From positions 62,001-126,000 of the forward strand of contig NZ_JAIBHJ010000008.1 in the NCBI RefSeq assembly GCF_021278025.1: 64,000 nucleotides of DNA, read 5' to 3'. Positions 45,972 through 54,625 of this stretch are shown here, piece after piece. The first letter of the stretch is position 1. Each line of letters begins with the position of its first letter. Both the position numbers and the translations under genes were made by a program. The notes under the pieces were generated by a model. The model was given only the letters and a program-made list of their open reading frames with translations, made no database searches and was not told the DNA's origin. Source of the stretch: Motilimonas sp. E26 (GTDB lineage Bacteria > Pseudomonadota > Gammaproteobacteria > Enterobacterales > CBDFNC01).

Positions 45972-46117
45972 TGCAGGTACTTAGCTCATTAAAATCAGCC
46001 AAACAACGCCACCGAGACTGTCAGATAGTCAAACGACGCGGACGTTTGTATGTCATTTGTAAGAGTAACCCAAGATTTAAAGCAGTGCAGGGCGGCACCA
46101 AAAAACGTAAAGGTTAA
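45971..46117 (+). CDS. rpmJ2: Ribosomal protein L36, second paralogue (zinc-independent)
   Basis: A 48-residue protein, too short for many ORF filters. It starts [20 protein letters not shown] and contains [21 protein letters not shown], the YkgO/L36 type 2 pattern, which has lost the full zinc-ribbon set of cysteines and histidine. It is co-translated with rpmE2 and probably under Zur control. Confidence 0.92.
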   Translation: MQVLSSLKSAKQRHRDCQIVKRRGRLYVICKSNPRFKAVQGGTKKRKG

Positions 46118-46128
46118 TATAATCAATA

Positions 46129-46156
46129 GGTTTACCGCATCACGAAGCGGTAAACC
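46129..46156. terminator. Hairpin between rpmJ2 and yeiP
   Basis: GGTTTACCGC and GCGGTAAACC form a perfect 10-bp stem with an 8-base loop between convergent genes. The T tract is weak on both strands. Confidence 0.65.
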
Positions 46157-46174
46157 AAGCGTTAACTGAAGAAA

Positions 46175-46741
46175 TCAAGCGCGGCTGCTGAACTTACGCT
46201 CTTCAACGTTAATCTTAATTTTGTCGCCTTGCGCAATGTGTTCAGGCACTTGCACCACTAAGCCAGTTGTTAACGTGGCAGGCTTAGTACGAGCGGTTGC
46301 AGAGCCACCTTTTAATGAAGGCTCTGTTTCAGCAATCACTAACTCAACGCTACTTGGCAAATCAATCGCAACTGGCGCGTCGTTCACTATGATGGCTTGC
46401 AACCCTTTCGTTTCTTCATCAATGAACAACAGTTCATCTTCAATGTTTTCTTTATTGAAGCTGTAAGATGAGTAATCTTCGTTATCCATAAATACATACT
46501 CGTTACCATCAGCATAAGAAAACATCACCGGACGGCGTGTTAAATCGGCTAACGTCAACATTTCTGAATCTTTAAACGACTGATCAAGCTTATGGTTAGT
46601 CCCCACGCTGTACATACGCATACGATAAATACTACCGCCGGCGCGCCCTTGAGGCACAGAGCGCTCGATATCACGCACAATATAAGCATCGCCATTAAAC
46701 TCAATGGCCATATTTTTTTTGATTTCACTCGCTTTAGGCAT
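46175..46741 (-). CDS. yeiP: Elongation factor P-like protein (EfpL/YeiP)
   Basis: About 188 residues in three beta-rich domains. It begins [37 protein letters not shown], with the loop PQGRAGG and YRMRMYSV replacing the lysine-bearing loop of EF-P, which marks the EfpL branch. EfpL helps ribosomes pass certain stalling motifs. The start at 46741 is preferred over 46750 on alignment of the family start (MPKA). Confidence 0.9.
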   Translation of the reverse strand: MPKASEIKKNMAIEFNGDAYIVRDIERSVPQGRAGGSIYRMRMYSVGTNHKLDQSFKDSEMLTLADLTRRPVMFSYADGNEYVFMDNEDYSSYSFNKENIEDELLFIDEETKGLQAIIVNDAPVAIDLPSSVELVIAETEPSLKGGSATARTKPATLTTGLVVQVPEHIAQGDKIKINVEERKFSSRA

Positions 46742-46750
46742 TTTACCCAA

Positions 46751-47156
46751 CTCCTAGGATTGTAATTTGGCGGATATATTAATCAGGATTTTGCTTTGTG
46801 GGTATAAATTTGTGCAAGCTTTATGGTGATTTTTCATCGTTAGATGACAAAACACATCATTTACTCGCGCTAAAACTCTATTAGCCGGTGTGACGGTAGA
46901 AATAGTCAACCGCCTACTAACAGCATTCGACACTGAATATTCCGCGCTGTAAGCAGTTTAGCGCTGACGCTGTGAAGTACTCGACTAATCAACACAGTAC
47001 AAGGGATCGTCAGAAAAATAACCTTAGTCGATATAAGCCAACTCGACATCATTATTGGTCAAGCTCTCAATTCTTATGCTCTAGCTATCTTAACTAACCC
47101 ATAAAAGTCACTTTAATGTATTCTTAGCCACTCATTATTGGCAATGAGAGAAAGCA
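46751..47156. other. Non-coding stretch between yeiP and the AAA operon
   Basis: About 405 bases holding the two divergent promoters. I see no gene, repeat or terminator. An ATTGGCAATGAGAGAAAGC segment before the AAA start gives GAGAGAAA as its ribosome-binding site. Confidence 0.45.
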
Positions 47157-48464
47157 ATGGATCCTCAAACACTGGATAGCTTAGCTGCAGCTTATACTGC
47201 AGCCCCCTCTTCTGAATTAGCTAACATTTTAGTTAAAAGCTACATCGAAAGCGCTCAGCTAGAGCAAGCAAAACTCTACCTTGGAGATATTGATACAAAT
47301 TTAGCTGAAACAACGTTAATTTCACTGTGCACAGCATTCGCGCAAGATAAAGATATTGAGCACCTTAGCAAGGTAGCGGCCAAGCTCGACAATCATCGCT
47401 TTCAAGTTTATTTAGATACCCTTGAGCAATCCGAACACGGTTATTTAGCAAAAAACATCTACCAATCTCTGCGATTATCACACCCTGAGTTGAAAACAGC
47501 AGCGCGTGATCAGCATTTCCAATTGGTCGATGAAAAAATTAAACTCAGAGTGATCGATACACCCAATACGGCCGAGGTGCTATCGCTAACACACCATCGT
47601 CAACCAACAACCAATTTTAGTGATGTTGTTGGCCTTGAAGCGATTAAAAAACAAATTAACAAGAGAATCATTTTACCTTTTCAAAAGCCCTCCATCTTCC
47701 AGCGTTTTAAGAAAAAAGTAGGTGGCGGTGTATTATTGTACGGACCTCCTGGCTGCGGTAAAACATTACTCGCTAGAGCAACAGCCGGTGAATGTAATGC
47801 CTCATTTTTTAATGTTGAAGTAGCAGACATTCTAGATATGTATATTGGCGAGTCAGAGCAAAAGCTTAAAGCGACTTTTGATAAAGCCCGCCAAGAAAAG
47901 CCCGCCGTCATCTTTTTTGACGAACTAGAAGCACTGGCCGGAAAGCGAGAGCATGCACGTAACAACGCCACCAGCAACACCATCAGCCAATTTCTAACCG
48001 AACTCGACGGCTTTTCACAACAAAATGACGGCATACTGGTGTTGGCGTCAACGAATGTTCCTTGGGCGATCGATTCGGCTTTTCTCAGACCGGGACGCTT
48101 TGATCGGATGTTTTTCATTCCTCCTCCTGACGCTGTCGCCCGAGAAGCCATTCTCAAACATCATATGACAGATCGTCCTATGACAGCGGATATTGCGTTT
48201 AATGCAATCGCGCAGAAAACATCGGGCTACTCGGGGGCTGATCTCGCCAATTTGATTGAGATGGCTGCAGACGAAGCGATTGACGAAACCATCGAGACTG
48301 GCGAAGAAACTGAAATAACAATGAAACATTTTACTCAATCACTCGGACAAAGCCGTGCGACGACCACTGAATGGCTAACCACAGCAAGAAACTATGCTCG
48401 CTATGCCAATGATGGAGGCCGCTATAATGATGTCCTAGATTTTATTAAAAAGCATGGAAAATAG
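47157..48464 (+). CDS. AAA+ ATPase with a helical-repeat N-terminal domain
   Basis: 435 residues. The first ~145 are helical, TPR-like (APSSELANILVKSYIESAQLEQAKLYL). A classical AAA domain follows: FSDVVGLEAIKKQI, Walker A GPPGCGKT (196-203), Walker B VIFFDELEAL, sensor ASTN and arginine fingers FLRPGRFDRMF, then a C-terminal lid with SGYSGADLANLI. This is the Cdc48/FtsH/katanin-like branch, but without protease or membrane helix. It leads a three-gene operon with two membrane proteins, suggesting remodelling of a membrane complex. Function unknown. Confidence 0.85.
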   Translation: MDPQTLDSLAAAYTAAPSSELANILVKSYIESAQLEQAKLYLGDIDTNLAETTLISLCTAFAQDKDIEHLSKVAAKLDNHRFQVYLDTLEQSEHGYLAKNIYQSLRLSHPELKTAARDQHFQLVDEKIKLRVIDTPNTAEVLSLTHHRQPTTNFSDVVGLEAIKKQINKRIILPFQKPSIFQRFKKKVGGGVLLYGPPGCGKTLLARATAGECNASFFNVEVADILDMYIGESEQKLKATFDKARQEKPAVIFFDELEALAGKREHARNNATSNTISQFLTELDGFSQQNDGILVLASTNVPWAIDSAFLRPGRFDRMFFIPPPDAVAREAILKHHMTDRPMTADIAFNAIAQKTSGYSGADLANLIEMAADEAIDETIETGEETEITMKHFTQSLGQSRATTTEWLTTARNYARYANDGGRYNDVLDFIKKHGK

Positions 48465-48472
48465 AACAGATT

Positions 48473-48889
48473 ATGGAAAGCTATAACATTGTTGATGAAC
48501 CTAAACCTAGTTGGGGTTCAACCTTTGTACTTGACCCCATCGCAATCCTTTTCCTATGCATTTTTATTCCCGTACTTTGGTCACCACCTTTAGCTGCAAC
48601 GTATTGGTTCCCCTTGGTTTGGATGGTTGCAAATGGAATTTTCATGGGCAGCCCAACCATTAAAAAGGAGCTGCTGATCGCCGTACTAGGAGGGTTAACC
48701 CTATTAGGGCTACTCATTGGTTTTGGAGCCATCGCGAAACAAGATGGAATGGGCGTAATGGTATTTCCATATTTTAGGATCTTGCTCAAAGCGGCATTAT
48801 TTTTATGCTTATATTACATCGCATTCATCCAATCTGGTCCTTACGCTCTCCATCAATACATCTACACACAGGGGCAGTCAAATGAATGA
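48473..48889 (+). CDS. Four-helix membrane protein in the AAA operon
   Basis: 138 residues starting MESYNIVDEPKPSWGSTF. Four hydrophobic helices are visible (IAILFLCIFIPVLW, TYWFPLVWMVANGIF, LLIAVLGGLTLLGLLIGFGA, and ILLKAALFLCLYYIAFI). It has no recognisable family. It starts 8 bases after the AAA gene and overlaps the TPR gene by eight bases, so the three are co-translated. It probably anchors or is acted on by the AAA protein. Confidence 0.7.
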   Translation: MESYNIVDEPKPSWGSTFVLDPIAILFLCIFIPVLWSPPLAATYWFPLVWMVANGIFMGSPTIKKELLIAVLGGLTLLGLLIGFGAIAKQDGMGVMVFPYFRILLKAALFLCLYYIAFIQSGPYALHQYIYTQGQSNE

Positions 48890-49802
48890 TTACTACTTTG
48901 ACACCGCGCTTCAAAGCTACAACCAAGGGAGACACGCCCACTCGGTAACGCTTTTAAAACAACTTCTTGGCGAGTCACCTGAGAAAGCTGTTTACCATGG
49001 ATTATTGGCGGCTAACTTGTTAGCGATGGGCCGTATTCATGCTGCTGACTATGAGTTAAAACTCGCTCTCAACCTTGATCCTACTAATGCATTTTTCCAC
49101 CTAGTCGCCGCGCGGGTATTCCTGTTTAAAGGGAAAATAACCGCCGCCCTTGAAAGTTGCGATCACTCATTGCAACTTGAACCCAATGACCATAATGCCT
49201 TACTGCTTAAAGGGGAGCTTTATGGTCGACTAGAAAAGCGCCGCTTGCAATTATCGGCACTGCAAGCTGCTGCTAACATAGCGCCTGATTCAATCAGCAT
49301 CATGATTGCTTTTGGGGAATATTTTCTAGACACAGGTGATTATAGATCGGCCAAGGAATACGCAGAAGAAGCCCTTAACAGAGATGCTCAAGACCAAGAT
49401 GCTAACCTACTAATGGGTGAAATAGCACTCGCATCAGATAATATTGAAGATGCTGACTATCATGCTAAATTTGCCATTATGCAAAACCCAGAAAACCGCC
49501 AAGCACTTAATTTGTTTGCGCAAATTAAAATGCGAAAAAGTGCTGTTTTTGGCTTATGGTGGAAACTAAATAATTACTTGAGCAATATGTCTAACCTGTC
49601 CTCCGGGCTAATATTGATAATTGGTTTTTTAAGCTTTAATTTACTCTCACAGATCGCGCTAGATTTAGGCTATTCGACCGTCAGTTTTTTACTTTCCTTA
49701 ACGTGGCTTGGGCTGGTGGTTTATTCATGGGTGGCGATCCCCTACTACCATAAGATGCTGAGAAGAGAACTTGAAAAGTTTCAGTTCAATCCTGATTACT
49801 AA
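48882..49802 (+). CDS. TPR protein with C-terminal membrane anchor in the AAA operon
   Basis: 306 residues. Tandem TPR-like repeats fill residues 1-215 (MNDYYFDTALQSYNQGRHAHSVTLLKQLL, then repeats ending with AKEYAEEALNRDAQDQDANL), and two hydrophobic helices follow (GLILIIGFLSFNLLSQIAL and FLLSLTWLGLVVYSWVAI). The TPR domain would lie in the cytoplasm if anchored C-terminally, where it could dock the AAA ATPase. It overlaps the preceding gene by eight bases. Function unknown. Confidence 0.75.
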   Translation: MNDYYFDTALQSYNQGRHAHSVTLLKQLLGESPEKAVYHGLLAANLLAMGRIHAADYELKLALNLDPTNAFFHLVAARVFLFKGKITAALESCDHSLQLEPNDHNALLLKGELYGRLEKRRLQLSALQAAANIAPDSISIMIAFGEYFLDTGDYRSAKEYAEEALNRDAQDQDANLLMGEIALASDNIEDADYHAKFAIMQNPENRQALNLFAQIKMRKSAVFGLWWKLNNYLSNMSNLSSGLILIIGFLSFNLLSQIALDLGYSTVSFLLSLTWLGLVVYSWVAIPYYHKMLRRELEKFQFNPDY

Positions 49803-49812
49803 ACCAGGATAA

Positions 49813-49854
49813 GCCCAAGGGAGTAGAGAGGATATCCTCTCTACTCCCTTGGGC
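49813..49854. repeat. Perfect 42-base palindrome between convergent genes
   Basis: The sequence runs GCCCAAGGG... to ...CCCTTGGGC around a GATATC centre; all 21 pairs match by my check and there is no loop. It lies between the TPR gene and the convergent hydrolase gene. It may act as a bidirectional terminator, but there is no T tract and it lacks the usual loop; a recombinase or protein-binding site is possible. Confidence 0.85.
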
Positions 49855-49899
49855 GCTAACTGCTGTTTAACCAGAAACTAGAGCACGGTTGTCTAAAAA

Positions 49900-51162
49900 T
49901 TACTTACTTCCAATGGTCCAGTAGTCGTAATAAAGCTCGTTTTCATCAGCGATTTGCTTAAATGAGTGGCTTAACTCAAATAAAGACTGCAATGCTGTAA
50001 TATCTATCTGTTTCGACAGGCTTGTCATAAAATAAGTACTGCCATTTTCACTTTTTTCTTGGCTAATTGCTGTCACCAACATGCCTTGCGCCTTGGCTTG
50101 TGCCACAACAGCAACCAAAGAGTCTTTATTACGCGCATAAAAATAAGAACGCACTTGCTGCTTACCCTCAAGCTTCAGCCCTTGCGAACGCAGATTGGCA
50201 AGAATACGCAGATCGGTAGTTTGCTGAACTTGTTGGGCAAAAGACAGATAAGCGGGCTCAAGCTCATTTTTCTCATCAATCGACAACACGTTTAGCTCTC
50301 CCCCGGCAATCGCTTGGGCAAAAATACTATTCACCGGATGGATCACCGAGAAATGATTGGCGCCCTTCACTAAAGCGGTTTTAACTTTATTGTTCGGCTT
50401 CCCTTGTAGTCGCTGTTGAAAGTCCTCAATGCTTCCAGCATTACCGAATTCACCTTCAATGATATAAGTAGGTTTAGTGATATAAGACAGGAAGTTATTT
50501 GGGCTTCTTAAGTAAATTTCTTTATCGTTCCAAACAAAATTGGCACGCTTTTTACCATAATGATTAGCCGTTGGCCCAAGTGAAATAACGCCAGCGAATA
50601 TATCCGTCGCTTCAGCCACCAACAATGCCAATGTCCCGCCGGTACTGTGCCCACCAAGGTAAACCCGCTCAGGATCAATATAATCTAAACTTCTAAGATA
50701 CTTACCTGCACTAATTACATCGTTGACTTCACCATAAAACTGCTCGACCACACCAGGATTTCCTTTAACACCACCTCGCAGTGTTGGAAACATCATGACA
50801 ATGCCATAATCTCGATAAACTCTGGCAGACTGTTCATTGTCCACATCGATCTCGGTCCACAGATAATCACCCGGCGAACTGGTCGGGAAACCGCCTGTTA
50901 GCCATATAATCGCCGGCCGCTTTTCATTTGTGGCCAATTTCGGTTGGCTCAAATAAGCAGACATCTCGCCCAGCTCGGTTGGATACTTAATGATGTTAAA
51001 AATATCAGCAGGTGGCTGAGTCATTTCCTCTGTGATCTTTTCTTGCTTGTTCAACACAGTGACATGTCCAGCGCGCGCTGAAAGCAAGTTTTCAGCCCAA
51101 GCTGAGTAGGTAAAAAACACCAACGCCATGGCTATAAATGAGTATCGTATTTTACTCTGCAT
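49900..51162 (-). CDS. Secreted alpha/beta hydrolase fused to an RraB-like domain
   Basis: 420 residues with a signal peptide ending TYSAWA. The hydrolase domain has an oxyanion region (IIWLTGGFP), the nucleophile elbow GGHSTGG with S173, and a likely catalytic histidine in GANHFSVIHP (prolyl-oligopeptidase-like fold). After residue ~325 the chain changes to a small ferredoxin-like domain (QVRSYFYARNKDSLVAVVAQAKAQG, ending ENELYYDYWTIG) resembling RraB/DUF695. A RraB-like fold on a secreted hydrolase is odd, since RraB acts on RNase E in the cytoplasm. Substrate unknown. Confidence 0.75.
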   Translation of the reverse strand: MQSKIRYSFIAMALVFFTYSAWAENLLSARAGHVTVLNKQEKITEEMTQPPADIFNIIKYPTELGEMSAYLSQPKLATNEKRPAIIWLTGGFPTSSPGDYLWTEIDVDNEQSARVYRDYGIVMMFPTLRGGVKGNPGVVEQFYGEVNDVISAGKYLRSLDYIDPERVYLGGHSTGGTLALLVAEATDIFAGVISLGPTANHYGKKRANFVWNDKEIYLRSPNNFLSYITKPTYIIEGEFGNAGSIEDFQQRLQGKPNNKVKTALVKGANHFSVIHPVNSIFAQAIAGGELNVLSIDEKNELEPAYLSFAQQVQQTTDLRILANLRSQGLKLEGKQQVRSYFYARNKDSLVAVVAQAKAQGMLVTAISQEKSENGSTYFMTSLSKQIDITALQSLFELSHSFKQIADENELYYDYWTIGSK

Positions 51163-51440
51163 TTTCTAATTCCTTTGCCTTAATAGACTGGCTAACTCAA
51201 TCTTTATTGGGATATATTAATCAAATAATTGAGAAGCAATAGTAAAATTAAGGTATAAGAACACACTAAGCGCGAACTAGCCATATACCACTATTAAACT
51301 AACTTGGGTGAAATAAATTAGAACTAAGGGACGTAAGCCTTGCTCAAAATATTGATAGCTCTGTTTTGTTTACCAGAGCATTCTTCAGCATAAATATATA
51401 AAGCGAATCTATAACAAAGCATTTTTGCAAGGAATTCAGT

Positions 51441-53198
51441 TTGAGAAAACACGTTTTAAACCTGCTATGCTGTTTTCTTGGATTAGCGATCCAAGCAACA
51501 GCAACAGCAAATAACAATTCATTTATCGAGGCAATCACCCTCGATAAGCGAAAAGAGATCAAGATCGAAACGCACGGGGAAGTTATCACCTACGATACAG
51601 CTTTTGATGTGCCAGTGACGCTTGATGCAGTTGATAGCTATGCACAAAAACACCAACTAAGCATTTCGCTAAAAACATACAAAAGGCAAGGTGGCGGCTC
51701 CGGCTGCGGTCACTCTCCCGCCTGTGTCATTCTTTTACCTTTCGCAATAGTAGATTTATATTCAAGTGAAACTGTCAGTGTAGTCACCTTCTCGGATAAA
51801 CAAAGCCAACTTTTCCATGCTAAATATGAACCTCCTCTGAATCTATTAAGCAAACTTGAAACAGAGCCTGTATTCACCCCTGACTTCACAATAGAGACAA
51901 GTAAGGCTTTAAATCGCATATATATCAGTCATTTTGATGAAACTGAACGGACACGAGTTATTAATCAGCTTTACCAAGCGCTACCCAAATTTAACGACAT
52001 GAATCGCCTATCAGCCTTTAAATCGGACGTACTTAACATCGCTTGGCATGATAATAATAACTGGGGTACCAGTGCCTTCCTAGGGGCTAAGCGTGAACTT
52101 GAAAAAACGACGATTTACAACGCCAAACAAAAAACCGCAATCGCGACTCTAGCTTGTGACATTGCGAAAAAATATGAACTATACGAGAGTCAGCCATCCG
52201 CTAACTGGTTGAGTACAGGTGGGAAAAAATCGCTTTTATCAAGTAGTACAGACATAAAATCATTAAGCGCAAGTCAGGCAATTTTAGAATGCATTGCAAA
52301 CGAAAAAAATTTTTCAGCCGCACAGTTAAAGCAAATAGAAAACTTACTTAAAGTGCAAATTCAGAGCTTTTGTGATGATTCTGCTATATCTGACTATGGT
52401 TGGCATCGTCACATAGATGATTTTTACTCGGAATATTTACCATTAGCGCCGCTGTCTTCATTTGAGTGTGACTCTCGATTATTTCAGGTATACCAGCGTT
52501 GGTACCAAGAACAATCAATTACACAATCTGACTACGAATTCTTAGCCAAAGTACATAACATAAAAAGTGCAGATGTAAGAGAGAAAATGGCAATATCAGA
52601 CCCAAGCGTACTAGCCGCAAGATTAGTTCTTTCTACGGATAAAACATACGATGCACTCAGGGTGTTAAAAGAAATTAAAAAGCTCAGGCCAACACTTGAT
52701 CAGCATATATCCCAGCTGCTAGCGCATCTTTATGGCATAAATCTATACAAGGTAGATTCGATGGCTCTATTGCCAGCTTCAGATGACGATATAGATAAAC
52801 AAGCGGAGATCTTGAGCTTATTAGCCAGTCTTCCAGACACCACGAAAAAACAGATTAAAACAGTAGCTCTAAGTGAGCCTTATTCTCAAGCGGCTTGGGA
52901 TATCGTTATTAACAATAAAACACCAGCAGATGTCATTCCACTTTTACTGAAAAAAGAAGCAAGTAAGACAAAAATAAATACTGCATTTCGGGTTTCAGAT
53001 CAGGTTAATGAACAAGGTAAGCCTAGATATGCTGATTTGGTATGGCTTGCTCTAAACCTTAACCCAACGCTTGGTGAGCAAATTATTGAGCAATACAAAA
53101 TTGCGCTGGAGCAGAAAAAAGCCAATGAACCAAGCTGGCTAGAAAAAAGTAAAAGTCTGCTTAGTACTGTCGAGCAAAAAATCAGCACAGAGTTATAA
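51441..53198 (+). CDS. Large secreted protein of unknown function
   Basis: 585 residues with a signal peptide (MRKHVLNLLCCFLGLAIQATA). It starts at a TTG nine bases after AAGGA. The mature part begins with beta-rich EIKIETHGEVITYD and a glycine-cysteine loop GGGSGCGHSPACVILLP, and the rest is mainly helical with several cysteines, perhaps helical repeats. No family is recognised. It is divergent from the hydrolase gene, separated by 278 bases, and they may be functionally linked. Confidence 0.7.
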   Translation: MRKHVLNLLCCFLGLAIQATATANNNSFIEAITLDKRKEIKIETHGEVITYDTAFDVPVTLDAVDSYAQKHQLSISLKTYKRQGGGSGCGHSPACVILLPFAIVDLYSSETVSVVTFSDKQSQLFHAKYEPPLNLLSKLETEPVFTPDFTIETSKALNRIYISHFDETERTRVINQLYQALPKFNDMNRLSAFKSDVLNIAWHDNNNWGTSAFLGAKRELEKTTIYNAKQKTAIATLACDIAKKYELYESQPSANWLSTGGKKSLLSSSTDIKSLSASQAILECIANEKNFSAAQLKQIENLLKVQIQSFCDDSAISDYGWHRHIDDFYSEYLPLAPLSSFECDSRLFQVYQRWYQEQSITQSDYEFLAKVHNIKSADVREKMAISDPSVLAARLVLSTDKTYDALRVLKEIKKLRPTLDQHISQLLAHLYGINLYKVDSMALLPASDDDIDKQAEILSLLASLPDTTKKQIKTVALSEPYSQAAWDIVINNKTPADVIPLLLKKEASKTKINTAFRVSDQVNEQGKPRYADLVWLALNLNPTLGEQIIEQYKIALEQKKANEPSWLEKSKSLLSTVEQKISTEL

Positions 53199-53277
53199 AT
53201 AGCGGTTTAACATGGCCCAACTAAATATGAATGGTTAATTGCCCTTTGATTCATTGCACGTACAAAACAACTGAGTA

Positions 53278-54483
53278 TCACAACACTCGCCCTTGGCCGC
53301 TATCTATATTCGTTTCTAGCTTAGCGGCTAGCTTCGTTTCTAACATCGCCACCCAGCTGGCGCCTTGTTTGGCGGTGGCTTGTTGTTGCTGGGCTTTTTG
53401 CGCAAATTGCAGCGCTTTTTGATACTGGTTTAAATCATACCAAGCTTGAGTTTTCGCTAGCGCTACCTTACCGGCCACACCGTTGGTTGGCATGGTTTCA
53501 AGCACACTAAGCGCCTGCTTAGGCTGCTGTAACAAACTGTATAACGCCACCTGTTGTAAATAATGTTCAGGCGAGCCCGTCAGCTTAGCAACTTGTCCCC
53601 ATACTGTAGCAGCACGTTGATATTCACGTGCTAGTTGCCAATAACCAGCCAACTCTTTGAGGGTACTGGTGTTATAGGGCAAAGTTTGGTTTTTTAATTG
53701 GCTGGCAAATAAATCAGCGGCTTGATAGGGTAAACCGGCATTGGCGCGCAAGCGAGCCAAGTTTTTTAACTCTGCCGCTGAGCTCAACATGCCCGCTTGA
53801 TAGGCTATTTCTAAGGTGCTTAAAGCGCGTTTTTTATCATTCATTTGCAAATAAACCGAAGACAGCTGCAGCCACCATTGTTTATTGCTGGGTTCATGCT
53901 GGCTTAACTGAGTCAGTATTGTTGCCGCTTTGGCATAATTTTTTTGTTGGTAGTAACCCGTGAGCAATAAGGTGGTGGCAGATTTATTAAACCCTTTGCT
54001 GAGTTTAATGCCCCGCTCTGCAGCCTTGACCACACCTTGCCATTGCTCAAGTTGATAGTGAGCCTGTGCCATATTGAGATACAGCGCCGCATCGCGCTGC
54101 GAACCGGTCACTTGCTGATAATGTTTAAGAGCCGATTTAGCCTTAGCTTGTGATAAATATAAATCACCCAACATGCGCTGGGTTTGTGATTGCTGATCTT
54201 TCGGCAAGGCATTTTCTGCCACCGCTTGTGACAAGCTGGTTATCGCTGCCGCTGGCTGATTGAGCAGCCAATGAAGATTGCCTTGAAAACGTTTAATATA
54301 AGCCAGCTCAAAACCCGCCTTGGGCTGAACGGCTTTGATCACCCTTAGCGCTTCACCGTATTGCTCTTGCTGGTAAAATTGATAAGCCGGTTTAACCTGT
54401 TTTGCCAGCGCCGCGCTTAAACTTGGCTCACTCGCCAACACGGGAAAGCAAAACAAACCAAGCACTATCATTAGCCATTTCAT
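53278..54483 (-). CDS. Periplasmic TPR protein of the TonB2 operon
   Basis: About 401 residues with a signal peptide (MKWLMIVLGLFCFPVLA). Multiple TPR units run through the chain (AYQFYQQEQYGEALRVI, ALYLNMAQAHYQLEQW, QWWLQLSSVYLQMND, ATVWGQVAKLTGSPEHYL). It is the last gene of the TonB2 cluster, about 140 bases after tonB. Such TPR proteins accompany TonB2/TtpC systems and may assist energy transfer. The start at 54483 is preferred over an ATG three bases earlier. Confidence 0.8.
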   Translation of the reverse strand: MKWLMIVLGLFCFPVLASEPSLSAALAKQVKPAYQFYQQEQYGEALRVIKAVQPKAGFELAYIKRFQGNLHWLLNQPAAAITSLSQAVAENALPKDQQSQTQRMLGDLYLSQAKAKSALKHYQQVTGSQRDAALYLNMAQAHYQLEQWQGVVKAAERGIKLSKGFNKSATTLLLTGYYQQKNYAKAATILTQLSQHEPSNKQWWLQLSSVYLQMNDKKRALSTLEIAYQAGMLSSAAELKNLARLRANAGLPYQAADLFASQLKNQTLPYNTSTLKELAGYWQLAREYQRAATVWGQVAKLTGSPEHYLQQVALYSLLQQPKQALSVLETMPTNGVAGKVALAKTQAWYDLNQYQKALQFAQKAQQQQATAKQGASWVAMLETKLAAKLETNIDSGQGRVL

Positions 54484-54625
54484 CATTTAACCCCAGTTGT
54501 TGTTATGCCGGTATAAACCAGGTTGAGAATGCCTTTACGGCAAAAAATGCAAAACGTATAGGGACATATTCACAGCGTTTTTGTGGTGACAACATACTCG
54601 TTCACTTATCCAGAATTCGCGTTGC

